Below are positions 6,003 to 12,590 of a stretch of 14,040 bases of DNA, in pieces (position 1 is the first letter of the stretch; each line of letters opens with the position of its first letter). Source of the stretch: a bacterium. Its GTDB lineage: Bacteria > Bacteroidota > Bacteroidia > Cytophagales > Thermonemataceae. The stretch covers positions 1 through 14,040 of the forward strand of contig JANYGM010000125.1 in NCBI GenBank assembly GCA_025362415.1, read 5' to 3'. The notes beneath the pieces were generated by a model, which made no database searches, was not told the origin of the DNA, and saw only the letters and a program-made list of their open reading frames with translations. Made by a program: the position numbers and the translations under genes.

Positions 6003-7295
6003 TTAATTCATTAAATCTTCAATTTCCTCTGCTTCTAGTGGAATATTTTTCATTAAATCTTTGTTTCCTTTTTTAGTAATCAAGATGTCGTTTTCTAAAC
6101 GAATACCTAATTTTTCTTGTCTAATATAAATGCCTGGTTCACAAGTAAAGACCATTCCAGCCTCAAATTTGCGGTTTCTGTCGCCAACATCGTGAACGTC
6201 TAACCCCAAGTGATGGGACGTTCCGTGCATAAAATATTTTTTGTATGCAGGCATTCTTTTATCTTCATTTTCTACCTCAACAAGTTTCAAAAGTTTAAGG
6301 TCAATGAGTTCTTTGGTCATCATCTCTCCCACTTCTTTATGATAATCAGCAATAACATTTCCAACTTTTAAAAGTGCTGTTGCGCCTTTCATTACACGCA
6401 AAACGGCATTATAAACATCTTTCTGACGTTTGGTAAATTTGCCACTTACAGGCAAACATCTAGTCAAATCAGAGGCATAATTAGCATATTCTGCTGCCAC
6501 ATCAAGCAAAATAACGTCCCCTTTTTTGCATTGTTGGTTATTAGCAATATAATGCAATACGCAAGCATTAGCACCAGAGGCAATGATTGGCGTATAAGCA
6601 AAGCCACGAGAACGGTTGCGCAAAAACTCGTGAGAAAGTTCCGCCTCAATTTCGTATTCCCAAACATCAGGTTTGACAAAATTCAAAAGTCTTCTAAAAC
6701 CTTTCTCCGTAATGTCGCAAGCCGTTTGAATTTGCGCTACTTCTAAGGCAGATTTTGTGGCACGCAAATACGTCATCACAGGCGCAAGGCGTTTGTGGTT
6801 ATGTAGAGGATATTTTTCTTTACAGAATTTCAAAAAACGTGCTTCACGAGTTTCTACTTCAATAGTTGCTCTAAGATGCTCATTTGTAGGCAAATACACA
6901 TTTTCAGCATCAGCCATCAACATATTAAAAACTCTAGGAAAATCAGTCAGCCAGTAAACTGTTTTGATGCCAGAGGCTTCTGTAGCCTGCATTTTTGAGT
7001 ATTTATGTCCTTCCCAAATAGCAATTTCTTCACTTGTTTCTTTGACAAAAAGCACTTCTCTATTTTCTTTTTCTTTTGCATCAGGAAAAACCAGCAAAAT
7101 AGTTTCCTCTTGGTCTATGCCACAAAGATAAAAAAGGTCGTTATTTTGCCTAAATGGCATTGTTCCATCTGCATTAGTAGGCATTATGTCGTTAGAATTA
7201 AAAACGGCAATAGCATTATGATGTAATTCTTTGGCTAATCTTTTGCGGTTTTCTACAAAAAGGTCGGCACTAATTGGCAAATATTTAGTATTCAT
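6003..7295 (-). CDS. pepP: Xaa-Pro aminopeptidase (M24B, AMPP-like)
   Basis: The enzyme removes the N-terminal residue from peptides with proline in second position, using two metal ions, in the cytoplasm. It has an N-terminal creatinase-like domain (ISADLFVENRKRLAKEL, FYLCGIDQEETILLVFP) and a C-terminal pita-bread domain. Metal ligands are visible in order: Asp in LLDVAAEYANYASDLTR (two Asp), His in GTSHHLGLDVHDVG, Glu in CEPGIYI and Glu in IRLENDILI. The best start is ATG at 7295 (MNTKYLPIS), giving 430 residues, the usual length in Bacteroidota. The frame extends to a TTG at 7334, but that codon lies inside the predicted -7 promoter element, so it should be rejected. The gene is divergent from the methyltransferase gene. 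Confidence 0.9.
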   Translation of the reverse strand: MNTKYLPISADLFVENRKRLAKELHHNAIAVFNSNDIMPTNADGTMPFRQNNDLFYLCGIDQEETILLVFPDAKEKENREVLFVKETSEEIAIWEGHKYSKMQATEASGIKTVYWLTDFPRVFNMLMADAENVYLPTNEHLRATIEVETREARFLKFCKEKYPLHNHKRLAPVMTYLRATKSALEVAQIQTACDITEKGFRRLLNFVKPDVWEYEIEAELSHEFLRNRSRGFAYTPIIASGANACVLHYIANNQQCKKGDVILLDVAAEYANYASDLTRCLPVSGKFTKRQKDVYNAVLRVMKGATALLKVGNVIADYHKEVGEMMTKELIDLKLLKLVEVENEDKRMPAYKKYFMHGTSHHLGLDVHDVGDRNRKFEAGMVFTCEPGIYIRQEKLGIRLENDILITKKGNKDLMKNIPLEAEEIEDLMN

Positions 7296-7331
7296 AAAAT
7301 AAGAATGTGAACTGTCAAGGTTGAATAACGC

Positions 7332-7362
7332 CAAATTAAGTATTTTTATTGTAGAATACCAA
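7332..7362 (-). promoter_or_regulatory. Predicted -33/-7 promoter for the aminopeptidase gene
   Basis: On the minus strand TTG (7362-7360) is followed by 20 bases and TTAATTTG (7339-7332), one mismatch from the Bacteroidota TTG-N19/21-TAnnTTTG consensus. The predicted transcription start is about 30 bases before the ATG at 7295. Confidence 0.55.
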
Positions 7363-7433
7363 TAATAGTAGAAAATATTTTAATGATATTTTTCAAAAAA
7401 CATTTTGTATTTTTTTTTATCAGTTGTTTTATG

Positions 7434-7441
7434 TAAGTTTG
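7434..7441 (+). promoter_or_regulatory. Predicted -7 box for the restriction-modification operon
   Basis: TAAGTTTG matches the Bacteroidota TAnnTTTG box exactly and lies 22 bases before the methyltransferase ATG. No TTG stands at the expected spacing upstream, where there is only a T-run, so the promoter may be weak or activator-dependent. Confidence 0.45.
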
Positions 7442-7463
7442 CACAAGTTTAAAAATAAAAAAA

Positions 7464-9119
7464 ATGTTGATAGAAACTGAAAAAATAATAACGGAAAAGC
7501 TGATAAGTCCAAATAAATTACCATTTTTACAAGCCCAAGTATTACAAAAAATTTACTTAAATATTAATAATAATATTGCTTCAACCATAGAGGAATTTGC
7601 AGAAATAACAGACTATAAGAAAGATAGTAAGATTTTAAGTGATGCTATTAAAGCATTGAATATCAAGAAATTCATTGATGGGGATTTAGAAAATGGTTTT
7701 TTTGTCCCAGATGACAGAACAAATTTATACAAATCTGTAGTTAATAAAAATGATTATGTTCATAAAGTTTATTCTGATAATATTTTACGTTTTCAATATA
7801 TCAACAAAGTAAATAATAGTATCAATAACAACGCTAGTAGTGATATTCAAGTTGATTTATTCCAAACGAATACTACTAATAAAAACACTATTAGCAATAA
7901 TGTAATTAGTCATTATAACAAAAGTGGTACTTGCCACAGGTGGTATGATTATTTGGAGGATTTTCCATATTATTTAATAGAAGAAAAAATTAAAGAATAT
8001 GGGCTTTCTGAAAACTCCATTATTGTAGAGCCTTTTGCAGGAAGCGGGACAACAAATGTGTCTTCAAAAATGTTTAATATGAAATCTTATGGATTTGACG
8101 CAAACCCGTTAATGGCTTTTATTTCAAGTGTAAAAACTACTTGGGACGTTCATTTAGAAAATTACAAAAAAGAGGTGATAAGTGTTGCTAAAAATTTCTT
8201 AGAAAACATCCATAACATTGAAAATTTAGCTATTGATAATGATTTTCTTGATAGAATGCCCAAAAAAGAACTAAGCCAATGGTTAAGCTTTGGGTTACAA
8301 AAAGAAATTATTTTACTAAAAAGCTTTATAAAAAAAGGGAAAGACGAGAAAATAAAAAACTTGCTTTTGCTTGCAATGTCTAGGGCTGCCCTTGATGCGT
8401 CTTTTGTGGCATTTTGTCCTGGTACAACTTTTTATCCTTTTAGAGAAAAAGAAGAATTTTGGAATATTTTTACAAATAGAGTGATTGATATTTATAAAGA
8501 TTTGCAGAAAATGCAAGAATTTGGTATAGTTTATCCTGATGCGACACTCATCAATGATAGCTGTTTGAATGCACGTAAATATATTAAAGACAACTCTATT
8601 GATTTTTTGGTGACTTCGCCACCATATCCAAATGATTTGGAATATACAAGGCAAACAAGGCTAGAAATGTATATGTTGGATTTTGTACAGAATATGGAAG
8701 ATGTGCAGAAAATCAAGAGAAATATGGTCAAGGGAAGCACAAAACTCATTTACAAAGAAAGTAATTCTGCTAGTTATATAACTCATTTTGAAAGTGTTAT
8801 GAAAATTTCTGATGAGATATTTGAACAGACAAAAGATAAAAATTGGGGATTTGATTATCCAAGAATGGTAAGAGAATATTTTGGAGATATGTATTTATGT
8901 ATGAAGGAGTTTTTGCCATTGATGAAGCAAAATGCCCGTTTTTTACTTGTTGTAGGTGACCAAACCATCAAAGGCGTTTATATTCCTGTTTGTGATATTT
9001 TGATTGAAATGGCGTATGAAATGGGTTATTCTGATGCTTTTAAAGAGCTTTTTAGAGTCAGAAGAAGTTCTGGGCATAACATTGAACTGCCAGAGGAAAT
9101 AGTAATATTAAAAAAATAA
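7464..9119 (+). CDS. Type II DNA amino-methyltransferase (m4C or m6A)
   Basis: This 551-residue enzyme should transfer a methyl group from S-adenosylmethionine to an amino group in the recognition site, protecting host DNA from the neighbouring endonuclease. The AdoMet-binding motif I is VEPFAGSGTT (residues 188-197) and the catalytic motif IV is TSPPYPN (384-390); SPPY is commonest in N4-cytosine enzymes. Motif I precedes IV with about 190 residues between, room for a target-recognition region (alpha-like order). The preceding HRWYDYLEDFPYYLIEEKI matches the segment that normally leads into motif I. Residues 1-100 look like an added helical, possibly winged-helix DNA-binding domain, followed by an Asn-rich linker at about 115-150. 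The stop lies 21 bases before the endonuclease start, indicating one operon. Confidence 0.85.
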   Translation: MLIETEKIITEKLISPNKLPFLQAQVLQKIYLNINNNIASTIEEFAEITDYKKDSKILSDAIKALNIKKFIDGDLENGFFVPDDRTNLYKSVVNKNDYVHKVYSDNILRFQYINKVNNSINNNASSDIQVDLFQTNTTNKNTISNNVISHYNKSGTCHRWYDYLEDFPYYLIEEKIKEYGLSENSIIVEPFAGSGTTNVSSKMFNMKSYGFDANPLMAFISSVKTTWDVHLENYKKEVISVAKNFLENIHNIENLAIDNDFLDRMPKKELSQWLSFGLQKEIILLKSFIKKGKDEKIKNLLLLAMSRAALDASFVAFCPGTTFYPFREKEEFWNIFTNRVIDIYKDLQKMQEFGIVYPDATLINDSCLNARKYIKDNSIDFLVTSPPYPNDLEYTRQTRLEMYMLDFVQNMEDVQKIKRNMVKGSTKLIYKESNSASYITHFESVMKISDEIFEQTKDKNWGFDYPRMVREYFGDMYLCMKEFLPLMKQNARFLLVVGDQTIKGVYIPVCDILIEMAYEMGYSDAFKELFRVRRSSGHNIELPEEIVILKK

Positions 9120-9140
9120 CGAATATTTTGAAATATTTTA

Positions 9141-9959
9141 ATGAATTTACCCAACGAAATTTTTACTTTCCCACTAGATAATCAGTCTATTGAAGCACAA
9201 GATGCCGTCAATAATCATCAATGTAGGTTTATTGGCAAAACTTGTGATAAGCAAAGCAGAACAATAAATTATCCTATGGGAGTTTGCTCTGTTAGTAATG
9301 GCACAAATAAGCCTATTATTTGCCCTCATAGGTTTTTAGAAGATGATATTGTTTTTAAAAATATTTGTAAAAGTGCTTTTGGAACACTTAACAATGTATT
9401 GTTATTCAAAGAAGTAAAATTAAATGCAGTTGGAGCTTTTGATTTTGTTTTAGCTAAACACAAGCCAATTAGCAATAAAATTGAAGATTTTTGTGTAGTT
9501 GAATTTCAGTCAGACTCTACAACTGCCACAGGTGCGCTAGTGAATGCCTTAAAAGATTTTATGAATGGAGATGATAACCTTAAAAAGTCTTACAAATTTG
9601 GAATGAATACTTATAATACTATAAAATTATCTTATATGCAAATGCTCATTAAAGGACAAGTAATGGAGGCTTGGAATAAAAATATTTATTGGGTGATGCA
9701 AAATTTTGTTTTTGATAATATGAAAAAAAGATTTAATTTGAAAGACTTAAATAAGAATGAAAAATCAAACACGCATTATCATATCTATGATTTGGAGGAG
9801 AAAAATAACTTGTATAATTTAAAACTAGTTGATACAAAGTCCACTACAATAGCTAATTTATTAACGGCTTTTACACATCAGCCAACGCCAAGTATTGACC
9901 AATTTGTCAGCAAACTACAAGAAAAAATTGAGCTAAAATTAGGATTATATATGAAATAG
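9141..9959 (+). CDS. NotI-like type II restriction endonuclease
   Basis: The 272-residue protein matches the NotI family. It has four cysteines in the NotI arrangement, C28 (QCRFIG), C35 (KTC), C49 (GVCSV) and C61 (ICPHR), which in NotI bind a structural iron. A PD-(D/E)xK-type site follows: D101 (AFDFVLAKHK) and E121-x-Q123 in VVEFQSD, the ExQ variant used by NotI. In NotI the equivalent segment reads VLEIQT followed by a GS..HAVGA helix; here it is STTATGALVNA. The protein is shorter than NotI (about 380 residues), so loops that set the recognition length may be missing. The target is unknown. Its place 21 bases downstream of a methyltransferase gene confirms the role. No signal peptide or helix-turn-helix controller was seen. 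Confidence 0.85.
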   Translation: MNLPNEIFTFPLDNQSIEAQDAVNNHQCRFIGKTCDKQSRTINYPMGVCSVSNGTNKPIICPHRFLEDDIVFKNICKSAFGTLNNVLLFKEVKLNAVGAFDFVLAKHKPISNKIEDFCVVEFQSDSTTATGALVNALKDFMNGDDNLKKSYKFGMNTYNTIKLSYMQMLIKGQVMEAWNKNIYWVMQNFVFDNMKKRFNLKDLNKNEKSNTHYHIYDLEEKNNLYNLKLVDTKSTTIANLLTAFTHQPTPSIDQFVSKLQEKIELKLGLYMK

Positions 9960-9972
9960 CAACTATCTAAGT

Positions 9973-10002
9973 AATTGTGAATTTTAAATTGTGAATGAAT
10001 AC
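9973..10002 (+). repeat. Heptad repeat array with AATGAATAC cap
   Basis: The units are AATTGTG, AATTTTA, AATTGTG, AATGAAT, AC, then an A-run. It is the closest match to the array at 878-914, and the similarity continues downstream into the promoter region. Confidence 0.7.
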
Positions 10003-10007
10003 AAAAA

Positions 10008-10083
10008 TTTGATAATCAAATGATTACTTGGTTTTTGATTAAATCAAAACATAAACTAATGATACAAACCTACTTAAAACCAT
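10008..10083 (+). promoter_or_regulatory. Twin palindromes and conserved block upstream of the GAF-protein gene
   Basis: TTTGAT-A-ATCAAA (10008-10020) and TTTTGAT-TAA-ATCAAAA (10033-10049) are perfect dyads with the same half-site. They are followed by the AACATAAACTAAT...AAACCTACTTA block shared with 961-989. They could be operator sites. The half-site resembles FNR/CRP-family TTGAT...ATCAA, but the spacing is not the standard four bases. Confidence 0.4.
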
Positions 10084-10120
10084 AAAATTTCAGTTATAAT
10101 TCTTTACATAAATAAAAAAA

Positions 10121-10909
10121 ATGAAACTAATAAAAATATTTATAATCCTTCTTGTCACCGTTTTTATCTTAGCAATTATTAAAAGTGGCTATGATTTGTT
10201 TGTTTTTGATGATAATCTTGCCAAAGATATGAACATTGTAGAAATCAGTCAAAAATCAAAAATCACAAGTCAAATCTTGTTTTTAAGTATTCCTGTTGCT
10301 ACGGCTTTTGCTTGTGGTTTACTTTCTGTGATGCTTGTGGGCTTTCTTTCTGCCAAAAATAGAGAACTTAAAGAGAAAAGGAATATCAAAACTTCTACTG
10401 AAAATAATGGTCAAAATGGTGATTTGAGTAGTAATGATTTTTTCAAAACGAAAGATTTGACCGCTATTCAAGCCATTGTTACTAATAATAAAGAAAACAA
10501 AACAAAATTATATGAAAAAATACTTTCAGCTGTTTGTGACGAACTAAAAGCCTCACAAGGGGCACTTTATCTTTATAATAGACCTGAACAAAAGCTAATG
10601 TTTGCAGCGGGTTATGCTTATTATAAGCCAGAAACAAAAGAAGACGGCTACGAATTAGGTGAAGGAATTATTGGACAAGTAGCAAAAGATGCTAAAACGC
10701 TCATTATTAATGCAGTACCAGAAGGTTATGTGAAGATAATTTCTGGTTTGGGAGCAGCAACGCCCACAAGTCTAATGCTTGTACCTATCAAAAATGTCAT
10801 CAATGATAATTTTGGTGTGATAGAAATAGCCAGTTTTACTCCATTTGAAGAGTATCAACGCAATTTTGTGGAAAAAGTAGCAGAAATTATATTTGAATTA
10901 TTAGACTAA
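10121..10909 (+). CDS. Membrane-anchored GAF-domain protein
   Basis: The 262-residue product has an N-terminal helix (about residues 4-22), a short loop, a second helix (about 50-77), a charged linker rich in Lys/Asn/Glu (78-110) and a C-terminal GAF domain (about 120-262). GAF features are LYEKILSAVCDELKASQGALYLYNR, YELGEGIIGQVAKDAKTLIIN, the PTSLMLVPIK strand and NFGVIEIASFTPF. GAF domains bind small molecules or act as dimer sensors. No kinase, cyclase or phosphatase output domain follows, so the protein presumably signals through a partner or is a remnant of a larger sensor. Such GAF modules are common in Cytophagales. The ATG follows an A-rich leader. A 14-copy heptad array begins three bases after the stop. 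Confidence 0.8.
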   Translation: MKLIKIFIILLVTVFILAIIKSGYDLFVFDDNLAKDMNIVEISQKSKITSQILFLSIPVATAFACGLLSVMLVGFLSAKNRELKEKRNIKTSTENNGQNGDLSSNDFFKTKDLTAIQAIVTNNKENKTKLYEKILSAVCDELKASQGALYLYNRPEQKLMFAAGYAYYKPETKEDGYELGEGIIGQVAKDAKTLIINAVPEGYVKIISGLGAATPTSLMLVPIKNVINDNFGVIEIASFTPFEEYQRNFVEKVAEIIFELLD

Positions 10910-10911
10910 AT

Positions 10912-11011
10912 AATTGTGAATTGTGAATTGTGAATTGTGAATTGTGAATTGTGAATTGTGAATTGTGAATTGTGAATTGTGAATTATGAATTATGGATTA
11001 TGAATTGTGAA
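10912..11011 (+). repeat. 14-copy TTGTGAA heptad tandem array
   Basis: From 10914 there are ten perfect TTGTGAA copies (to 10983), then TTATGAA, TTATGGA, TTATGAA and TTGTGAA, 98 bases in all. It lies between the GAF-gene stop (10907-10909) and the rplU promoter, about 30 bases before the -33 box. The perfect core is likely to vary in length by slippage. Confidence 0.9.
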
Positions 11012-11041
11012 GAAATACTTTCAAAAAAACTGTAAAAAAGT

Positions 11042-11071
11042 TTGTAAATACTAAAAAAAGTATTACCTTTG
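11042..11071 (+). promoter_or_regulatory. rplU-rpmA promoter (-33/-7, Bacteroidota type)
   Basis: TTG (11042-11044), a 19-base spacer and TACCTTTG (11064-11071) match the Bacteroidota consensus exactly. Transcription should start about 11076-11080, giving a leader of about 28 bases. Confidence 0.75.
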
Positions 11072-11105
11072 CGCTCTATTTATTCAATTTATAACAAATA
11101 CTCAA

Positions 11106-11417
11106 ATGTACGCAATCGTAGAAATTGCAGGTCAGCAATTCAAAGTTACACAAGACCAATACCTTTATACTCACCGTTTAGGGGACGAAGTTGGCGCTGA
11201 CGTGAAATTTGACAAGGTAATGCTTGTTGATAACGACGGTAATATTACCATTGGCGCACCTGTTATTGCAGGAGCTAGCGTGTCTGGGAAAATCCTAGAA
11301 CACCTCAAAGGAGACAAAGTTATTGTCTTCAAAAAGAAACGTAGAAAAGGCTACAAAAAGAAAAACGGTCACCGTCAAGCACTTACAAAAGTGCATATTA
11401 GCGGTATCAATATCTAA
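11106..11417 (+). CDS. rplU: 50S ribosomal protein bL21
   Basis: bL21 binds 23S rRNA in the large ribosomal subunit. The 103 residues are the full expected length and begin with the family pattern MYAIVEIAGQQFKV. They contain the beta-barrel strands (VKFDKVMLV, TIGAPVIAGASVSGKIL), then the basic RNA-binding run KVIVFKKKRRKGYKKKNGHR and the closing LTKVHISGI. It is the first gene of the usual rplU-rpmA pair. Its promoter matches the consensus and it has no Shine-Dalgarno sequence before the ATG, as is normal in this phylum. A 7-bp inverted repeat (11424-11440) lies in the spacer before rpmA. Confidence 0.98.
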   Translation: MYAIVEIAGQQFKVTQDQYLYTHRLGDEVGADVKFDKVMLVDNDGNITIGAPVIAGASVSGKILEHLKGDKVIVFKKKRRKGYKKKNGHRQALTKVHISGINI

Positions 11418-11423
11418 TTTCTA

Positions 11424-11440
11424 TGCAAATCTAATTTGCA
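11424..11440 (+). other. Small inverted repeat in the rplU-rpmA spacer
   Basis: TGCAAAT (11424-11430), loop CTA, ATTTGCA (11434-11440). The stem is AT-rich and the three-base loop is tight. No U-tract follows, so it is not a terminator. It could be an RNA-processing or stability element. Confidence 0.35.
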
Positions 11441-11538
11441 AACAGAAGCTTTTAAAAAACTTTCTCTCAATTATTACTCAAAAAATCTGACATAAACCTA
11501 AAAATAGCGTTCAAAACAGATTTAAAAATTTTTATACA

Positions 11539-11826
11539 ATGGCACATAAGAAAGGGGCTGGTAGCTCAAGAAACGGACGTGAGTCACATAGCAAACGCCT
11601 TGGCGTGAAAGTCTATGGTGGACAAACTTGTATTTCTGGTAATATCATTATCAGACAGCGTGGAACGCAACATCATCCAGGTAAAAATGTTGGAATTGGA
11701 AAAGACCACACGCTTTTTGCACTCGTAGCAGGAACTGTACACTTCAAAAAAGGTAAAAACGACCGTTCTTTTGTACACGTTATACCTACAGAAGTTGTTG
11801 CACCTGTAATACCTGCAAAAGCATAG
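11539..11826 (+). CDS. rpmA: 50S ribosomal protein bL27
   Basis: bL27 lies at the peptidyl-transferase centre, its flexible N-terminus reaching the tRNA acceptor ends. The product begins MAHKKGAGSSRNGRESHSKR, the mature-type start without the cleaved extension found in Firmicutes. It continues with LGVKVYGGQ, GNIIIRQRGTQHHPGKNVGIGKDHTLFAL and a beta-strand VHFKKGKNDRSFVHV. At 95 residues it has a short non-conserved tail (TEVVAPVIPAKA). It follows rplU by 121 bases and is closed by a hairpin terminator at 11848-11891, so the two genes form a compact ribosomal operon. The usual neighbour obgE is not present downstream in this window. Confidence 0.98.
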   Translation: MAHKKGAGSSRNGRESHSKRLGVKVYGGQTCISGNIIIRQRGTQHHPGKNVGIGKDHTLFALVAGTVHFKKGKNDRSFVHVIPTEVVAPVIPAKA

Positions 11827-11847
11827 TACAACATTAAAAAGAAAACT

Positions 11848-11891
11848 AAAATCCCTCTTAAAAGTAATTTTGAGAGGGATTTTGTTTTTTT
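11848..11891 (+). terminator. Rho-independent terminator of rplU-rpmA
   Basis: AAAATCCCTCT (11848-11858) pairs exactly with AGAGGGATTTT (11873-11883), with extra A/T pairing in the loop, and is followed by GTTTTTTT. Confidence 0.9.
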
Positions 11892-11961
11892 AATATTTCT
11901 CTGTTACTGTTTATTGCTAATGGTTTGGTTTGTAATGTGAAGCTAATTACTACCATAACCA

Positions 11962-12147
11962 CTAACGGTTTCCAAAAATGTAAGGATAGAAAACAAAAAA
12001 TAAAACAACCATTTCAGCTATTATAACCGCTCCCATTACTATTTTGAGCCAATTTACATCCAGACTATTTCTCCAGACAAACGAACCAATAAGGCTGCAC
12101 ACAAACGCTGTTACAAGGGCATATCCTGCAAAAAATATAATGACCAT
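11962..12147 (-). CDS. Small two-helix membrane protein
   Basis: This 61-residue protein has two hydrophobic helices (about residues 2-24 and 33-56) separated by a short polar turn, SFVWRNSLDVNW, and ends YIFGNR. It is probably an inner-membrane hairpin. I do not recognise the family. The ATG (12147-12145) lies eight bases after the stop of the 38-residue gene at 12156-12272, with the same orientation, so the two are probably co-transcribed and may be translationally coupled; a GGAG stands nearby, unusual for this phylum. Similar small-helix pairs occur as holin-like, transporter-accessory or stress peptides, but nothing here decides between them. Confidence 0.6.
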   Translation of the reverse strand: MVIIFFAGYALVTAFVCSLIGSFVWRNSLDVNWLKIVMGAVIIAEMVVLFFVFYPYIFGNR

Positions 12148-12155
12148 TCCGACTC

Positions 12156-12272
12156 CTAAATGGGGTGAGGTGGGTTTATCATTGTTTCAATTTTGGCAAT
12201 AATAGCTGCCAAAACAGCAGCAGATACAACTGAACTAAACACAGTTTTTAATACTAGAATAAATGTACTCAT
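12156..12272 (-). CDS. 38-residue single-helix peptide gene
   Basis: The frame reads MSTFILVLKTVFSSVVSAA, then VLAAIIAKIETMINPPHPI, and stops. It is hydrophobic over residues 3-27 with a short polar end, consistent with one membrane helix. It starts with ATG at 12272-12270 and ends eight bases before the next gene on the minus strand. It is too short for a family assignment. Support comes from the tight tandem arrangement with 11962-12147 and from clean start and stop codons. The A/C-rich leader ACCAAAACCAAAACA before the ATG resembles a Bacteroidota leader. It may be a real small-protein gene or a leader peptide for the downstream gene. Confidence 0.5.
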   Translation of the reverse strand: MSTFILVLKTVFSSVVSAAVLAAIIAKIETMINPPHPI

Positions 12273-12590
12273 TGTTTTGGTTTTGGTTAAATAAATGATT
12301 AAAAATATGAAAATATTACTTGTTTTGTACTGATTTGCACATTAGGTTATTATTAGGTATTTCCACCTGACAACAACCTAATGTATTATCCTTGTATTTA
12401 TACTGTGAACGGGAAGGATTTCGGAAAATACAAAAATTGCTTCTGTTGCCCCTAAATCCCAAAGGGGACTTTAATACAAAAATAGCTAAAAAAAACTATT
12501 TTCTTTTACATTTTATAGAAAAAAAACTATCTTTACGTTTTAGATAAAAATCAGCTCAAAAATCATTTTTCAAAATATAAAAATAAAAAT
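12273..12590. other. 318-base gap between divergent small genes: dyad, palindromic repeat, weak promoter
   Basis: No gene was seen here. A perfect 10-bp inverted repeat, ACATTAGGTT (12339-12348) and AACCTAATGT (12375-12384), encloses TATTTCCACCTGAC, a half-copy of the CAGGTG palindrome found at 12727. A CCCC/GGGG repeat lies at 12448-12473. TATCTTTA (12528-12535) is a one-mismatch -7 box that could serve the 36-residue gene, but no good -33 element was seen. Confidence 0.5.
12448..12473. repeat. CCCC-AAA-GGGG palindromic repeat
   Basis: GCCCCTAAATCCC followed by AAAGGGGACTTT is the fourth copy in the window of this family (see 4811, 5468 and 5980). Confidence 0.6.

Noticed and set aside
8316..8749. 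Minus-strand open frames inside the methyltransferase gene
   Set aside because: They are antisense to the catalytic SPPY region of a clear gene, are Cys/Phe/Ile-rich as expected from AT-rich antisense, and have no promoter.
10912..11011. Heptad array considered as a CRISPR array
   Set aside because: The units are 7 bp and contiguous, without spacers, and no cas gene is near.
11424..11440. Spacer hairpin between rplU and rpmA as a terminator or riboswitch
   Set aside because: The stem is only seven AT-rich pairs with a three-base loop and no U-tract, and the operon partner follows directly.
11962..12272. Tiny membrane genes as a type I toxin-antitoxin locus
   Set aside because: No antisense RNA promoter or terminator overlapping the frames was seen, and both run in the same direction as an ordinary operon.
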